Origin: Bacteroidota bacterium
GTDB taxonomy: Bacteria > Bacteroidota > Bacteroidia > Chitinophagales > BACL12
Direction: 5' to 3'
DNA length: 64,000 bases
NCBI GenBank assembly: GCA_016706255.1
Contig: JADJJZ010000001.1
Span: 1-64,000, forward strand
Notes under the pieces: model-generated
What the model was told of the DNA's origin: nothing
The model's database searches: none
Seen by the model: only the letters and a program-made list of their open reading frames with translations
Shown: positions 40,801-49,820 of the stretch, piece after piece
Layout: each line of letters begins with the position of its first letter
How positions within the stretch are numbered: position 1 is the first letter of the stretch
Translations under genes and position numbers: made by a program

Positions 40801-41134
40801 TTAATTCCGAAACATATGAATTCGGTTGAAATGCTTCCTGATATAAATGAAAATATACAAATGGTAAATCATCGGGCGAATTATTATAATATGTTAAAAT
40901 CACCTTACCATCAATAATATCCGTTTTTTCATCAATAGCTGCTTTTATCTGATAATGTACATCTTGTTGCCAATAACCATCGAACGGTTTTTTGTTTTTC
41001 CAGTAGTACGGGTTTTGTTCACTTCGGTAGCTGTATGCAGGCCGAGAAAAATGATCAGGAAGAATTTGAGCATTTACAGAGCCAAAGCCGCTTAAGCAAC
41101 AGATACCTATAAAAATGATTTGCAGATAACGCAT
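37805..41134 (-). CDS. M1 family metallopeptidase with C-terminal outer-membrane barrel
   Basis: A 1109-residue protein. It has a signal peptide (ending VNAQ) and an M1 aminopeptidase-like N-terminal beta domain. The zinc site is at about residue 400 (HEVGHMWYFG, HExxH) with the third ligand Glu in ASLDEGFTQF. From about residue 700 it is not peptidase: KHYDMFWRPEIWGNAYDGLK, many amphipathic strands, GLNLRGYAGYL (like the RGY motif of Omp85-type barrels) and a terminal Phe. The enzyme would thus be tethered to the outer membrane by its own barrel. This architecture recurs in Bacteroidota. It is convergent to rsmG and divergent from dprA. Confidence 0.85.
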   Translation of the reverse strand: MRYLQIIFIGICCLSGFGSVNAQILPDHFSRPAYSYRSEQNPYYWKNKKPFDGYWQQDVHYQIKAAIDEKTDIIDGKVILTYYNNSPDDLPFVYFHLYQEAFQPNSYVSELNQANAVDPTYGKYEAQGLGTEVSTVKIIQRNGKTVNETTEMIQDISVLRINLSQAIKPGESITFEIPFKTYFDSGSLRRRMKKFQSGDFMHYDGVHWYPRICVYDRKFGWDTDQHLGKEFYGDYGTFEVELTFASNYIVDATGYLENEQDMMPKSLREKLDIKNFAGKPWEEKASVVIPFVEGEKKTWKYYAINVHDFAFTADPNYRIGEAMAVVDGQTVRVVALAQEGHAGFWQNAADYTKQIIETFSNDFSPYIWPKIIVADARDGMEYPMLTLDGGYDPAYRDLLIHEVGHMWYFGMVGNNETYRASLDEGFTQFLTAWGYQKIDGKYRVDFPEENKYKAKYQDADEIMMSEVYLAYLADAARNADMPLNTHSDMFNSALAHGGGYRHVYFKTATMLYNLQYVLGDELFLAAMKNYTTEWKLCHPYFEDFRNSIINYTNVDLNWFFDQWLETTKNIDYGIKQVNKAGTTNIDGQTLQIYDITFNRKGQMQMPIDFIVILENGDTLKYYIPNTWFNKNEQAAATTTGRLDRTYFQNVISLPKWYGWDKLNEEYVAKIITTQKIKDVIIDPSYRLADVNLLDNSWKCPVEWRFDSKVYNMKDWKHYDMFWRPEIWGNAYDGLKIGGHINGNYFGYKHKLEFTAWYNTGIGQGALYDPEFAVLQDDIFEDVSDAYNKFNFDLNYSTAIDRFLPQTDFILNSAVLDGVFSFETGFEKKLGNNLRDKLSVYVKDLYFFNTMYLYNNTFIDEAKNNSVNIDYEHNYNYYTGSGQVNIKFRSNDLLSDYNFSRINLEAINKTRLGKFDLRTRYFAQWGSGNDVPFESSLMLAGGNTEDMLDNKYTRSRGFFPDEWVNFGETTGHFHYGGGLNLRGYAGYLVADSSATDGTFYAFSGISGTSVNVELQFNRLFNFKLIKFIKMEPYLFADAGIISPDENFDRLSDIRMDAGIGTAFTWSWFGPLETVKPITVRVDLPLFLNRTPFVDSDFVKFRYVIGINRAF

Positions 41135-41194
41135 GTTCTTATTTGATTTGTGAAAAATTGTTTACGCAAATATATAACCCTGCCCTTAATAAAC

Positions 41195-42283
41195 ATGTAT
41201 CATTTTATTGCTTTAACCCTTATTCCGGGTATCGGACCTATTACCGGAAAATCGCTGCTGAGCTACTGCGGCAGTGCAGAAGAGATTTTCAGAACAAAAA
41301 AATCACAATTGCTCAAAGTTCCCGGAATTGGTGAAGCTGCAGCCGGAGCCATTGTAAATCACGAAGTTTTTGGCCGTGTGGATGAGGAAATGGCTTTTAT
41401 TGAAAAAAATAAAATTTCCGGATTCAGCTACCTCGATAATAATTATCCGAAACGCCTAAAACAGTTTATCGACGCCCCGCTCATTTTATTTTTTTCGGGC
41501 AATGCCGATTTAAATGCTGCTAAAACAATTGGTATCGTCGGCACCCGCAAAGCAACCGAATACGGCAGACATATGTGCGAACAATTGGTTGAGGAATTAA
41601 AGAATGAAAATATTTTGTTTGTGAGCGGACTCGCCTACGGAATTGATATTGCTGCGCATAAAGCTTGTGTTAAACGCAATTTGCCCAATATTGGTGTTTT
41701 GGCGCATGGGTTAGATATGATTTATCCATATGCCCATAAAGAAACGGCCAAAAAAATGGTGCAGCAGGGCGGTTTGTTAACAGAATCGCTTTCACAAACT
41801 AATCCCGACCGCCAAAATTTCCCGAAACGGAATCGTATTGTAGCCGGTATGGTGGATGGACTCATTGTGGTTGAAACTGCTGAAAATGGTGGTGCTGTGT
41901 TAACTGCGCTGTTGGCGAATGAATATAATAAAGATGTGATGGCAGTCCCGGGAAATACCACAAGTGCGGTTTCAAAAGGTTGTAATGCCTTAATTAAAAC
42001 AAACAGAGCCGCAATTATTGAAAATGGAAATGATGTTATGGATGTATTAGGATGGCGTAATCCAAATGAAAATACTACAGTTAAACAAACATCCTTATTT
42101 AACGATTTAAGTGAAGATGAACATGCTATTTTTTCGCTGATTAAAGATACCGGTGAAATAGGTATTGATGACCTTACCTTCAAATCACAAAAAACACCGG
42201 GAACAGTTGCAGGGGTATTACTTAACCTCGAGTTTTACGGACTCATTGCCAACTTACCCGGTAAAAGATTCAAAGTATTGTAA
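41195..42283 (+). CDS. dprA: DNA processing protein DprA
   Basis: DprA loads RecA on incoming single-stranded DNA in natural transformation. A helix-hairpin-helix/SAM N-terminus (LIPGIGPITGKSLLSYCGSA; LLKVPGIGEAAA) is followed by the Rossmann domain with IGIVGTRKATEYGR, VSGLAYGIDIAAH, ESLSQTNPDRQNFPKRNRIV and VVETAENGGAVLTA. A C-terminal winged helix (IGIDDLTFKSQ) ends it at 363 residues. A longer frame opens at 41150, but ATG 41195 (MYHFIALTLIPGIG) matches the family start. Confidence 0.93.
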   Translation: MYHFIALTLIPGIGPITGKSLLSYCGSAEEIFRTKKSQLLKVPGIGEAAAGAIVNHEVFGRVDEEMAFIEKNKISGFSYLDNNYPKRLKQFIDAPLILFFSGNADLNAAKTIGIVGTRKATEYGRHMCEQLVEELKNENILFVSGLAYGIDIAAHKACVKRNLPNIGVLAHGLDMIYPYAHKETAKKMVQQGGLLTESLSQTNPDRQNFPKRNRIVAGMVDGLIVVETAENGGAVLTALLANEYNKDVMAVPGNTTSAVSKGCNALIKTNRAAIIENGNDVMDVLGWRNPNENTTVKQTSLFNDLSEDEHAIFSLIKDTGEIGIDDLTFKSQKTPGTVAGVLLNLEFYGLIANLPGKRFKVL

Positions 42284-42491
42284 TGTCTGAAACGCAGTAA
42301 AATCAAGCCTGACAGCAAAATTATCAAAACCGTTGCGTGAGGGTTGAAAAATATTTTTCGAAATTTACTCTGCTAATTAATTACTTCATTTCACAACGAT
42401 TTTATACCATTTCACGCGAAGTGGGTTGTGCAGGTATATTATCCTTTCCATCTTGCAGCATCAATTAACATTTTACTCAAATAATCCTATT

Positions 42492-45400
42492 ATGAAAAAC
42501 AAAATTACACTGTTGCTGAGTTGTTTTTGCGCTACTTACATGTGGGCACAAACTCCTGGTACTCAAATTATTCTTCAAACCCATGGGGGTTCAATTAATT
42601 CCATTATAACCGGTGATATTAATGGGGATGGAACAGATGAATTTATCGAAAACATGGGCAATACTTTTTTGATAAAATATAATAATGGTGGATCACTTTG
42701 GCAAAATAGTTATACCATAAATGAAATGGCAAATTATTACAGTAGTGAAATTGTTGTTACAGATATTAATGCGGATGGTTTTAATGATATTATTACCTAT
42801 TCATCATTATACAGTAATTGCAAATGGCTGGAAAATCCAACTGATGGTTCAACAAATTGGACCGAACATACTGTAATAGGTAATTATCATTTTATGATGG
42901 GTGTTTTTGATGTAGATGGCGATTTAATGCCGGATATATTTTTAGAAAATTTAGGTGGCACTTTGGGCTGGGTAAAAAATGTGGATGGTGAATTTACAAC
43001 GTTCACAACTATTCCTGATACATACAGCGCAACACAGGCAAAAGGAATTGCAGATTTTGATCAGGATGGCGATACAGATATGACCCTTTATTTTGATGAT
43101 TGCTGCATAAAATATTTTAGAAATAATAGTAATGGAACTTTTACCGCTTTAACAGTATCAAGCGATGAATATCAGAATGATATTATCGTTACTGATACGA
43201 ATGATGATGGTTTCGCTGATATCGTTTATAATTATTACACCGGATATGATGTGGCAGTATTTAATTCTGTTACTAATGTATTTGGACCATCAGCAGTTTT
43301 TGGAACTTATTTTGCAGTTCAAACCACATTTAGTGATATAGACGGTGATGGTGATGATGATTTTATTGTAATAAGTGACGAAGGTGTTGAAGGTTTTTAC
43401 TCATTAAAATATCGTGAAAATAATGGTGGTTTTGGAATCTTAACAACATTGAATGATTCAATCCCTCAACGTGATGGTAAATATTATTTTTACGATTATA
43501 ATTTTGATGGCAGATCAGATTTATTTTCTACATTACTTGGTAAAATATATGTAGACACAAGCAATTTTGTTACTGATGAAATTAGTGCAGAATTTTCTCC
43601 AGAATCTAATTATTTACGTATGGATTTAATTCGTTATTTCGATGTGAATAATGATGGTGATGAAGATATTATGCTGGCAAATAATGATGGTGTTGTTGGT
43701 TGGATAGATTATGATGAAATTAATGATACAATCGACAATGTGCATCACTTACCAAAAATAGATGCAAGCCCCTACCCTGTTGCCTTTCAGGAAGCCGACC
43801 TCGATAACGATGGCGACATGGACCTGGTTTCGAGTTTTAAAAGTTTTTATGGTGGTGAACAGATTTCCTATTATTTTTTAAATAATGGCACCGGCAATTT
43901 TACGATGTATAATTTCAGTGACCATGCATACGGTCAGTTATATTTTTTAGATGCTGATGAAGATGGTGATTTAGATTTTGTTGGATACGATATTTCAGCT
44001 AAAAGTCTTGTTTTATATTTAAATACCGGAATTCCAACTGCCCTCTTAAGCTTTTCATCTACCCTTTCAACCGGAACAGTTTATGGTGCTGATATGTCTG
44101 ACTATGATAATGATGGTGATTTAGATTTTATTCATAGTAAATATGCAAATACTTATTTACAGGTAATTAAAAATGAACCCGGATTGGCATTTAGTCCTTC
44201 AACAATGTTAGTTACACATGGTTGCACAACTGCAACATTAGTTTACACAGAAGATTTTGACGATAATGGTTTAATAGATATCGGATACACCTGTAATACA
44301 GGTACTTTTAATGTTAAATTAAACATAGATGGTGACTATGTTAGTAATTCTTATGGTTCATCTGTTGGATCCTTGGGTTATGGGCCTTCCTACACAACAA
44401 CGGCGGATGTAAATCAGGATAATGTTGAAGATTTTATTGTTTCATCATATACAACCGGAACACATTTTAAATTATCAGATGGTCCGGGAATATATCTTAC
44501 AACGGACTATACTTTTTCACCGGATTATGGTCGTTTTGCTTATGTTAATGATAACGATATTATAGATTTTATAGGAACAAGTAATACCGCTTTATACATA
44601 ATATATGATGTAACAACTGTTGCACCGGATATCACCGTTACCGATCCTGCAGTTTTATGGCTGGAAGAAGGTGGTGCAACTGCTACTATTTCAATTGTTG
44701 CCAATACCATTCCGGCAAATGATTTAGAAATTTCATTTGTCCCTGATGCAACCATTAATTGTGGTGCAGGTGAAGGTTTACCATTTATAATTACTATTCC
44801 AAACGATTCCACTGCATTAATTCCACAAATTATTACATGTTCAGTTCCTGAAGACATTGAAGTAGAAAATATTTACAACCAGTCTGTTGCAATTACCACC
44901 TCCGCACCAACATGGGGCATGTTTGCGGGTTTAATTGATGATTCATTCGAGTTTATGATTTCAGATAACGATTTTGGTTTATTTGTTTCTCATACCGGCG
45001 TTAGTTTAGCTGAAGGTGTTGCTGCAACAACAATTGAATTTAATATCAATAAAGTAGTTTCCGACCCGGTTGAATTAACAATTAATCCGGATGCTGATAT
45101 TGCATTAAATGGTGTATTAGGTACAGCTGCTGTAATCGATATCCCAACAGGATTAGGTGCAGTTGCAACCTTCAGTTATACTGTGGCAAATACTAATGAT
45201 TATGTAGACGAAAATAGTGTTATTGAATACGTAAAGTACGATTTCAGCAGTGCAGATATGTATATCAACGATTTTATTGCCGACAGTCTCGAAGTAACAT
45301 TAACCGATAACGACATAGCCAACGTGATTCGCGTGTCAGGTGGTGCGGTAATTACCGAAGGTATTGAGGTTTTCCCGCTTGACGTTAAAATAACCTCTGC

Positions 45401-45923
45401 TCCAACATCAGATGTGTTTGTAACCCTTACCCCAAATATTCAATTAGATTTAGGAGCAGGTGCAGGAATGCCGGTTACCCTAACTTTTAGTGCAGGTTTA
45501 ACTATCCCTGATGCTATTACAACAAATGTTTATGCTGTTGAAGATGGTATTTCAGAACCATTACATTCAGGTATTATTGCATTTACTATTACCTCTGACG
45601 ACCCGTTATATAATGATGAATTATTGGGTAATCTTACCATTAGTATTGAAGATGTGGAAACCGTTGGTATTGATGGACTTGTATCAGATGAAACAATAAT
45701 TATCACACCAACTGTCGGAACAGGTTTATTTGAAGTTGCACTTTCAGAAACTGTTTCTTCAATAATGGTTGTAAATACATTAGGGCAAACAATTTTTTCA
45801 GAAGAAAATAATGGAAAAACAACCCAAACAATTGACCTTACCGGTTTACCTGCAGGCACATATTTTATTTCTGCAATCAGCTCAGATGCTGTAACTACAA
45901 CTCCTTTTCATATAACCCATTAA
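42492..45923 (+). CDS. FG-GAP/VCBS repeat and Calx-beta T9SS-secreted protein
   Basis: A 1143-residue protein from ATG 42492, with a signal peptide MKNKITLLLSCFCATYMWAQ. Residues ~25-740 hold many FG-GAP/VCBS repeats with calcium-binding-like DxNxDGxxD loops (DINGDGTDEF, DINADGFNDI, DFDQDGDTDM). About 750-1060 has Calx-beta-like modules (SLAEGVAATTIEFNI; ITEGIEVFPLDVKI). The last ~80 residues are a T9SS type A sorting domain (LGQTIFSEENNG; TGLPAGTYFIS). Likely a large surface adhesin-type protein. It ends in a strong terminator. Confidence 0.88.
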   Translation: MKNKITLLLSCFCATYMWAQTPGTQIILQTHGGSINSIITGDINGDGTDEFIENMGNTFLIKYNNGGSLWQNSYTINEMANYYSSEIVVTDINADGFNDIITYSSLYSNCKWLENPTDGSTNWTEHTVIGNYHFMMGVFDVDGDLMPDIFLENLGGTLGWVKNVDGEFTTFTTIPDTYSATQAKGIADFDQDGDTDMTLYFDDCCIKYFRNNSNGTFTALTVSSDEYQNDIIVTDTNDDGFADIVYNYYTGYDVAVFNSVTNVFGPSAVFGTYFAVQTTFSDIDGDGDDDFIVISDEGVEGFYSLKYRENNGGFGILTTLNDSIPQRDGKYYFYDYNFDGRSDLFSTLLGKIYVDTSNFVTDEISAEFSPESNYLRMDLIRYFDVNNDGDEDIMLANNDGVVGWIDYDEINDTIDNVHHLPKIDASPYPVAFQEADLDNDGDMDLVSSFKSFYGGEQISYYFLNNGTGNFTMYNFSDHAYGQLYFLDADEDGDLDFVGYDISAKSLVLYLNTGIPTALLSFSSTLSTGTVYGADMSDYDNDGDLDFIHSKYANTYLQVIKNEPGLAFSPSTMLVTHGCTTATLVYTEDFDDNGLIDIGYTCNTGTFNVKLNIDGDYVSNSYGSSVGSLGYGPSYTTTADVNQDNVEDFIVSSYTTGTHFKLSDGPGIYLTTDYTFSPDYGRFAYVNDNDIIDFIGTSNTALYIIYDVTTVAPDITVTDPAVLWLEEGGATATISIVANTIPANDLEISFVPDATINCGAGEGLPFIITIPNDSTALIPQIITCSVPEDIEVENIYNQSVAITTSAPTWGMFAGLIDDSFEFMISDNDFGLFVSHTGVSLAEGVAATTIEFNINKVVSDPVELTINPDADIALNGVLGTAAVIDIPTGLGAVATFSYTVANTNDYVDENSVIEYVKYDFSSADMYINDFIADSLEVTLTDNDIANVIRVSGGAVITEGIEVFPLDVKITSAPTSDVFVTLTPNIQLDLGAGAGMPVTLTFSAGLTIPDAITTNVYAVEDGISEPLHSGIIAFTITSDDPLYNDELLGNLTISIEDVETVGIDGLVSDETIIITPTVGTGLFEVALSETVSSIMVVNTLGQTIFSEENNGKTTQTIDLTGLPAGTYFISAISSDAVTTTPFHITH

Positions 45924-45943
45924 AAACAGCGGTTTTAAAATTC

Positions 45944-45973
45944 AAACGCGGAGCATTTACTCCGCGTTTTTTT
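45944..45973 (+). terminator. Intrinsic terminator
   Basis: AAACGCGGAG, loop CATTTA, CTCCGCGTTT and a run of seven T, 20 bp after the FG-GAP gene. Confidence 0.92.
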
Positions 45974-46022
45974 ATGCACAAAACGGTGACCTAAGTTATT
46001 TCTTTCACAAAAAACACTGCCG

Positions 46023-46030
46023 TATCTTTG
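46023..46030 (+). promoter_or_regulatory. pckA promoter -7 element TATCTTTG
   Basis: An exact TAnnTTTG match 30 bp before the pckA ATG, downstream of the terminator at 45944. It fits the Bacteroidota sigma-ABfr -7 box. Confidence 0.75.
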
Positions 46031-46059
46031 CACCTGAAACAACCCTTATTATAAATACT

Positions 46060-47673
46060 ATGAAAGAACAAGGTCTTAAAAACCCCACGGCAACGCTTAG
46101 CAGTATTGGGCTTCAGCATAAAGCAACTGCCTATTGGAATCTCACCCCTGCTGAGTTGGTTGAACATACTATTGCCCGTGGAATGGGCGTTTTAGCCGAT
46201 AGTGGCGCTTTAGTTGTAGACACCGGAAAATTCAGAGGTCGTGCTCCTAAAGATAAATTTACCGTTAAAGACAGTAAAACCGAAAACACTGTAGACTGGA
46301 ATAACTTCAACATTCCTACAGAACCTGCAGTTTTTGAAAAATTATATCACAAGGTATTAAATTACCTTAGCGACAAAGACATTTGGGTGCGCGATAACTA
46401 TGCCTGCGCAGAACCTCAATACCGTTTAAACATCAGAGTTATCAACGAATACCCTTGGGGTAATTTGTTTTGCGATAATATGTTTCTCCGCCCTTCAGAA
46501 GCGGAAATTAAAACGCAAAATCCGGACTGGCTTATTGTTAATGCACCGGGTTTTCAGGCTAATCCTGCTGAAGACGGCACCCGCGAGGCCAATTTTGCCA
46601 TGATTGATTTCACTAAACGTATCATCCTGATTGGCGGCACCGGCTATACCGGAGAAATGAAAAAAGGTATTTTCACCGTACTCAACTACTGGCTACCGCA
46701 GGAACAGGGCGTTTTAAGTATGCACTGCTCTTCAAATGTGGGTAAGGATGGTGATGTAGCCGTATTTTTCGGACTTTCAGGAACCGGAAAAACAACACTT
46801 TCTGCTGATCCTAACCGCCGTTTAATTGGTGATGATGAACATGGTTGGACCGAAGACAGCGTTTTCAACTTCGAAGGCGGATGTTATGCTAAATGTGTGA
46901 ACCTGACCAAAGAAAATGAACCTCAGATTTTTAATGCGATAAAATTTGGTTCTATCCTCGAAAACATTGAGTTTTTCCCGGGAACACGCAATGTCGACTT
47001 TGCCAATATCACTAAAACCGAAAACACCAGGGTAAGCTACCCTATCGAATATATCGATAATATTATGACCCCAAGCAAAGGTGGTCTGCCAAAAAATATC
47101 TTCTTTTTAACTTGCGATGCATTCGGTGTATTGCCTCCAATCAGCAAACTTACTCCGGGTCAGGCAATGTATCAGTTTTTAAGCGGCTATACAGCAAAAG
47201 TTGCCGGAACAGAAGCAGGTGTTACTGAACCACAGTTAACATTTTCAACTTGTTTTGGTGCTCCTTTCCTCCCCTTACATCCAACAAAATATGCTGAAAT
47301 GTTGGGAGAAAAAATGCGCAAACACAATGTAAATGTATGGCTGATTAATACCGGCTGGACTGCAGGTCCTTACGGTACCGGTCACCGCATGAAATTGTCG
47401 TATACCCGCGCTATGATTACCGCTGCATTAAACGGCGAATTGGACAATGTTCAATTTGTTGCGCATGATATTTTCGGACTATTAATGCCGGCTACCTGTC
47501 CTAATGTGCCTGCAGATATTCTGAATCCACGCAACACCTGGAACGATAAAGCCGCATACGACCAAAAAGCGTCGAATCTGGCAGCTCAATTTGTGAAAAA
47601 TTTTGAAAAATACGCTGATAAAGCAAATGCAGAAATTTTAGCTGCAGCACCAAAAGTGTCAGCAAGCGTATAA
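46060..47673 (+). CDS. pckA: ATP-dependent phosphoenolpyruvate carboxykinase
   Basis: Catalyses oxaloacetate + ATP to PEP + CO2, gluconeogenesis. 537 residues, the normal length. It has RGRAPKDKFTV near residue 60, the P-loop FFGLSGTGKTTLSADPNR (about 235-250) and LIGDDEHGW with metal-binding Asp. FEGGCYAKC, RNVDF and the C-terminal NTGWTAGPYGTGHRMKLSYT also fit the ATP-dependent class. It is monocistronic, between its own promoter and terminator. In a peptide-degrading bacterium it would feed amino-acid carbon into gluconeogenesis. Confidence 0.96.
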   Translation: MKEQGLKNPTATLSSIGLQHKATAYWNLTPAELVEHTIARGMGVLADSGALVVDTGKFRGRAPKDKFTVKDSKTENTVDWNNFNIPTEPAVFEKLYHKVLNYLSDKDIWVRDNYACAEPQYRLNIRVINEYPWGNLFCDNMFLRPSEAEIKTQNPDWLIVNAPGFQANPAEDGTREANFAMIDFTKRIILIGGTGYTGEMKKGIFTVLNYWLPQEQGVLSMHCSSNVGKDGDVAVFFGLSGTGKTTLSADPNRRLIGDDEHGWTEDSVFNFEGGCYAKCVNLTKENEPQIFNAIKFGSILENIEFFPGTRNVDFANITKTENTRVSYPIEYIDNIMTPSKGGLPKNIFFLTCDAFGVLPPISKLTPGQAMYQFLSGYTAKVAGTEAGVTEPQLTFSTCFGAPFLPLHPTKYAEMLGEKMRKHNVNVWLINTGWTAGPYGTGHRMKLSYTRAMITAALNGELDNVQFVAHDIFGLLMPATCPNVPADILNPRNTWNDKAAYDQKASNLAAQFVKNFEKYADKANAEILAAAPKVSASV

Positions 47674-47691
47674 TATTTTTAATATTCGTTA

Positions 47692-47726
47692 TGACCCACT
47701 GCAAAATTTGTAGTGGGTCACTTTTT
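47692..47726 (+). terminator. pckA terminator
   Basis: TGACCCACT (47692-47700) and AGTGGGTCA (47712-47720) form a perfect 9-bp stem followed by C and six T. Confidence 0.9.
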
Positions 47727-47772
47727 TATACTAAAACAGGGTAATTTAACGTTAGTCAAAAAAATATCAGCT

Positions 47773-48585
47773 ATGAAAAAGTTTGTTTTACTCCTACTGT
47801 TTGGTGCCGTAGTAATTGGCACCGGTTCTGGTTTTCAGCGCATAAAACCTATGCAGAAATTCATGAAAAAAGAAGGTTTTGTTTTTGTTCCTTCCGGTAC
47901 AGTTACCATTCAGGGAAAACCAACCACCATACAATCTTTTTTTATGTTGGCAGGCGAAGTAACAAACAAACAATACAATGCCTTTTTAAGCGACTTGCAA
48001 CAACAGGGCAAAACTGCTGAATATGAAATTGCGAAAATTGTCCCTGAAAAATGGAAACTGGATAATGCTTCCATGGAAAATATGGTTAAATTGTATCATG
48101 TGCACGAATCGTTTACCAATTATCCTGTAGTAAATATATCGCAGGAAGGTGCCCGATTATATTGTAAATGGTTGGAAGAAAAATACAACGCTGCAGGTTA
48201 TCAAGTTAAAGTACGGTTACCATTGGATGCTGAATGGCAATATGCCGCAAAAGGTGGTAACGATAACAATATTTATGCTTGGTCAGGAAGTGAATTACGC
48301 AGTTCAAAAGGTTTGTATTTAGCCAATTTCAAAACAGAAAAGGTGAGCGATGATGGTGGTTATTTTACAGCTATCACAAAATCGTATAATCCAAACGACT
48401 ATGGCTTGTACAACATGTGTGGCAACGTAAGTGAATGGACCAGTGATGATGCCATGTCGAAGGGTGGCAGCTGGTGGAGCGATCCCAAATATCTTAAAAT
48501 TGATGCGCCACAGGAATTTGGTAATTCGTTACAAGCTTCCCCATTTATTGGTTTCAGGCCGGTTATTACTGTAACAATGAATTAG
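47773..48585 (+). CDS. SUMF1/FGE-fold secreted protein (first of pair)
   Basis: 270 residues from ATG 47773; an upstream in-frame start would lie within the terminator of pckA. The N-terminal hydrophobic signal (KFVLLLLFGAVVIGTGSG) has no lipobox. The rest is a formylglycine-generating-enzyme fold: AGEVTNKQYNAFL, VRLPLDAEWQYAAKGG, YGLYNMCGNVSEW and KGGSWWSD. The catalytic cysteines of true FGE are not in place, so it is probably structural, like GldK/PorK and GldJ, which share the fold. It starts a cluster that ends in a PorP/SprF gene. Confidence 0.78.
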   Translation: MKKFVLLLLFGAVVIGTGSGFQRIKPMQKFMKKEGFVFVPSGTVTIQGKPTTIQSFFMLAGEVTNKQYNAFLSDLQQQGKTAEYEIAKIVPEKWKLDNASMENMVKLYHVHESFTNYPVVNISQEGARLYCKWLEEKYNAAGYQVKVRLPLDAEWQYAAKGGNDNNIYAWSGSELRSSKGLYLANFKTEKVSDDGGYFTAITKSYNPNDYGLYNMCGNVSEWTSDDAMSKGGSWWSDPKYLKIDAPQEFGNSLQASPFIGFRPVITVTMN

Positions 48586-48678
48586 GATAACTCAAAAATC
48601 ACAAGTTATTGAGGTGGTAATATTTTCGCTTAGACGGTTCTCAAATTAATTTGCTACTTTTAAACATAATTTTTAATT

Positions 48679-49455
48679 ATGCGCCTGAGTAAATTAGCCC
48701 TGTTAATTGTTATCATACTATCTTTTGCATTTTCCTCAATAAATAAATCCCCAAACCGATTTCTTAAAAATGAAGGATTTGAATTAATTCAATCTGCGGG
48801 CTCAACTGATTATTATATATCAGCTACCGAAATTACCAACAAACAATATTTACTTTTTTTAAATGATTTGAAAGCAGCCAATAACACTAAAGATTTGGCA
48901 ATTGCTACGGTTGACTCATTGCAATGGCAAAATGAATTTTCTTATAATGCCCCTTATACCAATTATTATTTTCGCCATATTGCATATGAAAACTATCCTG
49001 TAGTAAATATTTCATACGATGCAGCAATTTTATATTGTAATTGGCTACAACTAAAGTATCAAAAATCAGGATATGATGTTATTGTTCGCCTGCCGACTGA
49101 AGCAGAATGGATTAATGCAGCAAAAGGTGGTAATGCCAATAATATTTATGGATGGGATGGCAATGACTTAACAGATAAAAAGGGTAATTATCTATGTAAT
49201 TTTGCAGTGCAAGATTCAACAAATGACATATTAACACCTGTAAAATCTTTTAAGCCAAATAAATTCGGATTATACAATATGAGTGGCAATGTAGCTGAAA
49301 TGTTATCGATAAAAGGAGCTCATAAAGGCGGCAGTTGGAACAATGCCATTGAACTCCTAAAAATCGATGCAGTTGATCCGTATACCGGCATATCTTCACC
49401 TTTACCTACAATTGGGTTCAGACCATTAATTGAATTGAATATAACAGCAAACTAA
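48679..49455 (+). CDS. SUMF1/FGE-fold secreted protein (second of pair)
   Basis: 258 residues, a diverged tandem paralogue of the preceding gene (ATEITNKQYLLFLNDLKAA; VRLPTEAEWINAAKGG; FGLYNMSGNVAEM; KGGSWNNA). It has an N-terminal signal anchor (LALLIVIILSFAFSS) without a lipobox cysteine. There is no catalytic cysteine pair. It lies 94 bp after its paralogue and 6 bp before the small T9SS sorting-domain gene, so translation is probably coupled with the latter. Role in the T9SS or at the surface is inference. Confidence 0.75.
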   Translation: MRLSKLALLIVIILSFAFSSINKSPNRFLKNEGFELIQSAGSTDYYISATEITNKQYLLFLNDLKAANNTKDLAIATVDSLQWQNEFSYNAPYTNYYFRHIAYENYPVVNISYDAAILYCNWLQLKYQKSGYDVIVRLPTEAEWINAAKGGNANNIYGWDGNDLTDKKGNYLCNFAVQDSTNDILTPVKSFKPNKFGLYNMSGNVAEMLSIKGAHKGGSWNNAIELLKIDAVDPYTGISSPLPTIGFRPLIELNITAN

Positions 49456-49460
49456 ATCGA

Positions 49461-49820
49461 ATGATTAAAAAATTTACTTTCTATTTATTATTACTTGTTG
49501 GCCTCGGATTTAATAATCAGGCCAATGCGCAAACTGCCTGCACTGATATTGTAATCCCGGATGTAATCACACCAAATGGTGATGGCATTAACGATTTATT
49601 GATTATCACCTGTATCGAAAATTATCCGGATAATGAGTTAACCGTTTATAGCCGCTGGGGCGAAATTGTTTATCATGCAATTGGTTATTCCAACAACTGG
49701 GATGGTTATGCTGAAAAAAATAAAAGTCCACTACCCGATGGCACTTATGTATTTATTTTAAAAGCAAAAATGAATGGTGAAGAAAAACAACTAACCGGAA
49801 ACTTAACCATTACAAGATGA
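49461..49820 (+). CDS. Stand-alone type B T9SS C-terminal domain (CHU_C) protein
   Basis: Only 119 residues: a signal peptide (YLLLLVGLGFNNQANAQ) followed immediately by a gliding-motility-associated C-terminal domain. DVITPNGDGINDLLII, LTVYSRWGEIVYHA, NNWDGYAEK and LPDGTYVFILKA are the type B (SprB-like) signature. There is no cargo domain. Type B sorting domains normally close very large adhesins and need a PorP/SprF partner, which is exactly the next gene (4-bp overlap ATGA). Confidence 0.85.
   Translation: MIKKFTFYLLLLVGLGFNNQANAQTACTDIVIPDVITPNGDGINDLLIITCIENYPDNELTVYSRWGEIVYHAIGYSNNWDGYAEKNKSPLPDGTYVFILKAKMNGEEKQLTGNLTITR

Noticed and set aside
44540..44857. Minus-strand open frame inside the FG-GAP gene, and similar antisense frames in hsdR, dprA, pckA and the VPS10 genes
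   Set aside because: They lie opposite clearly coding sequence with recognised domains, and their products resemble no family.
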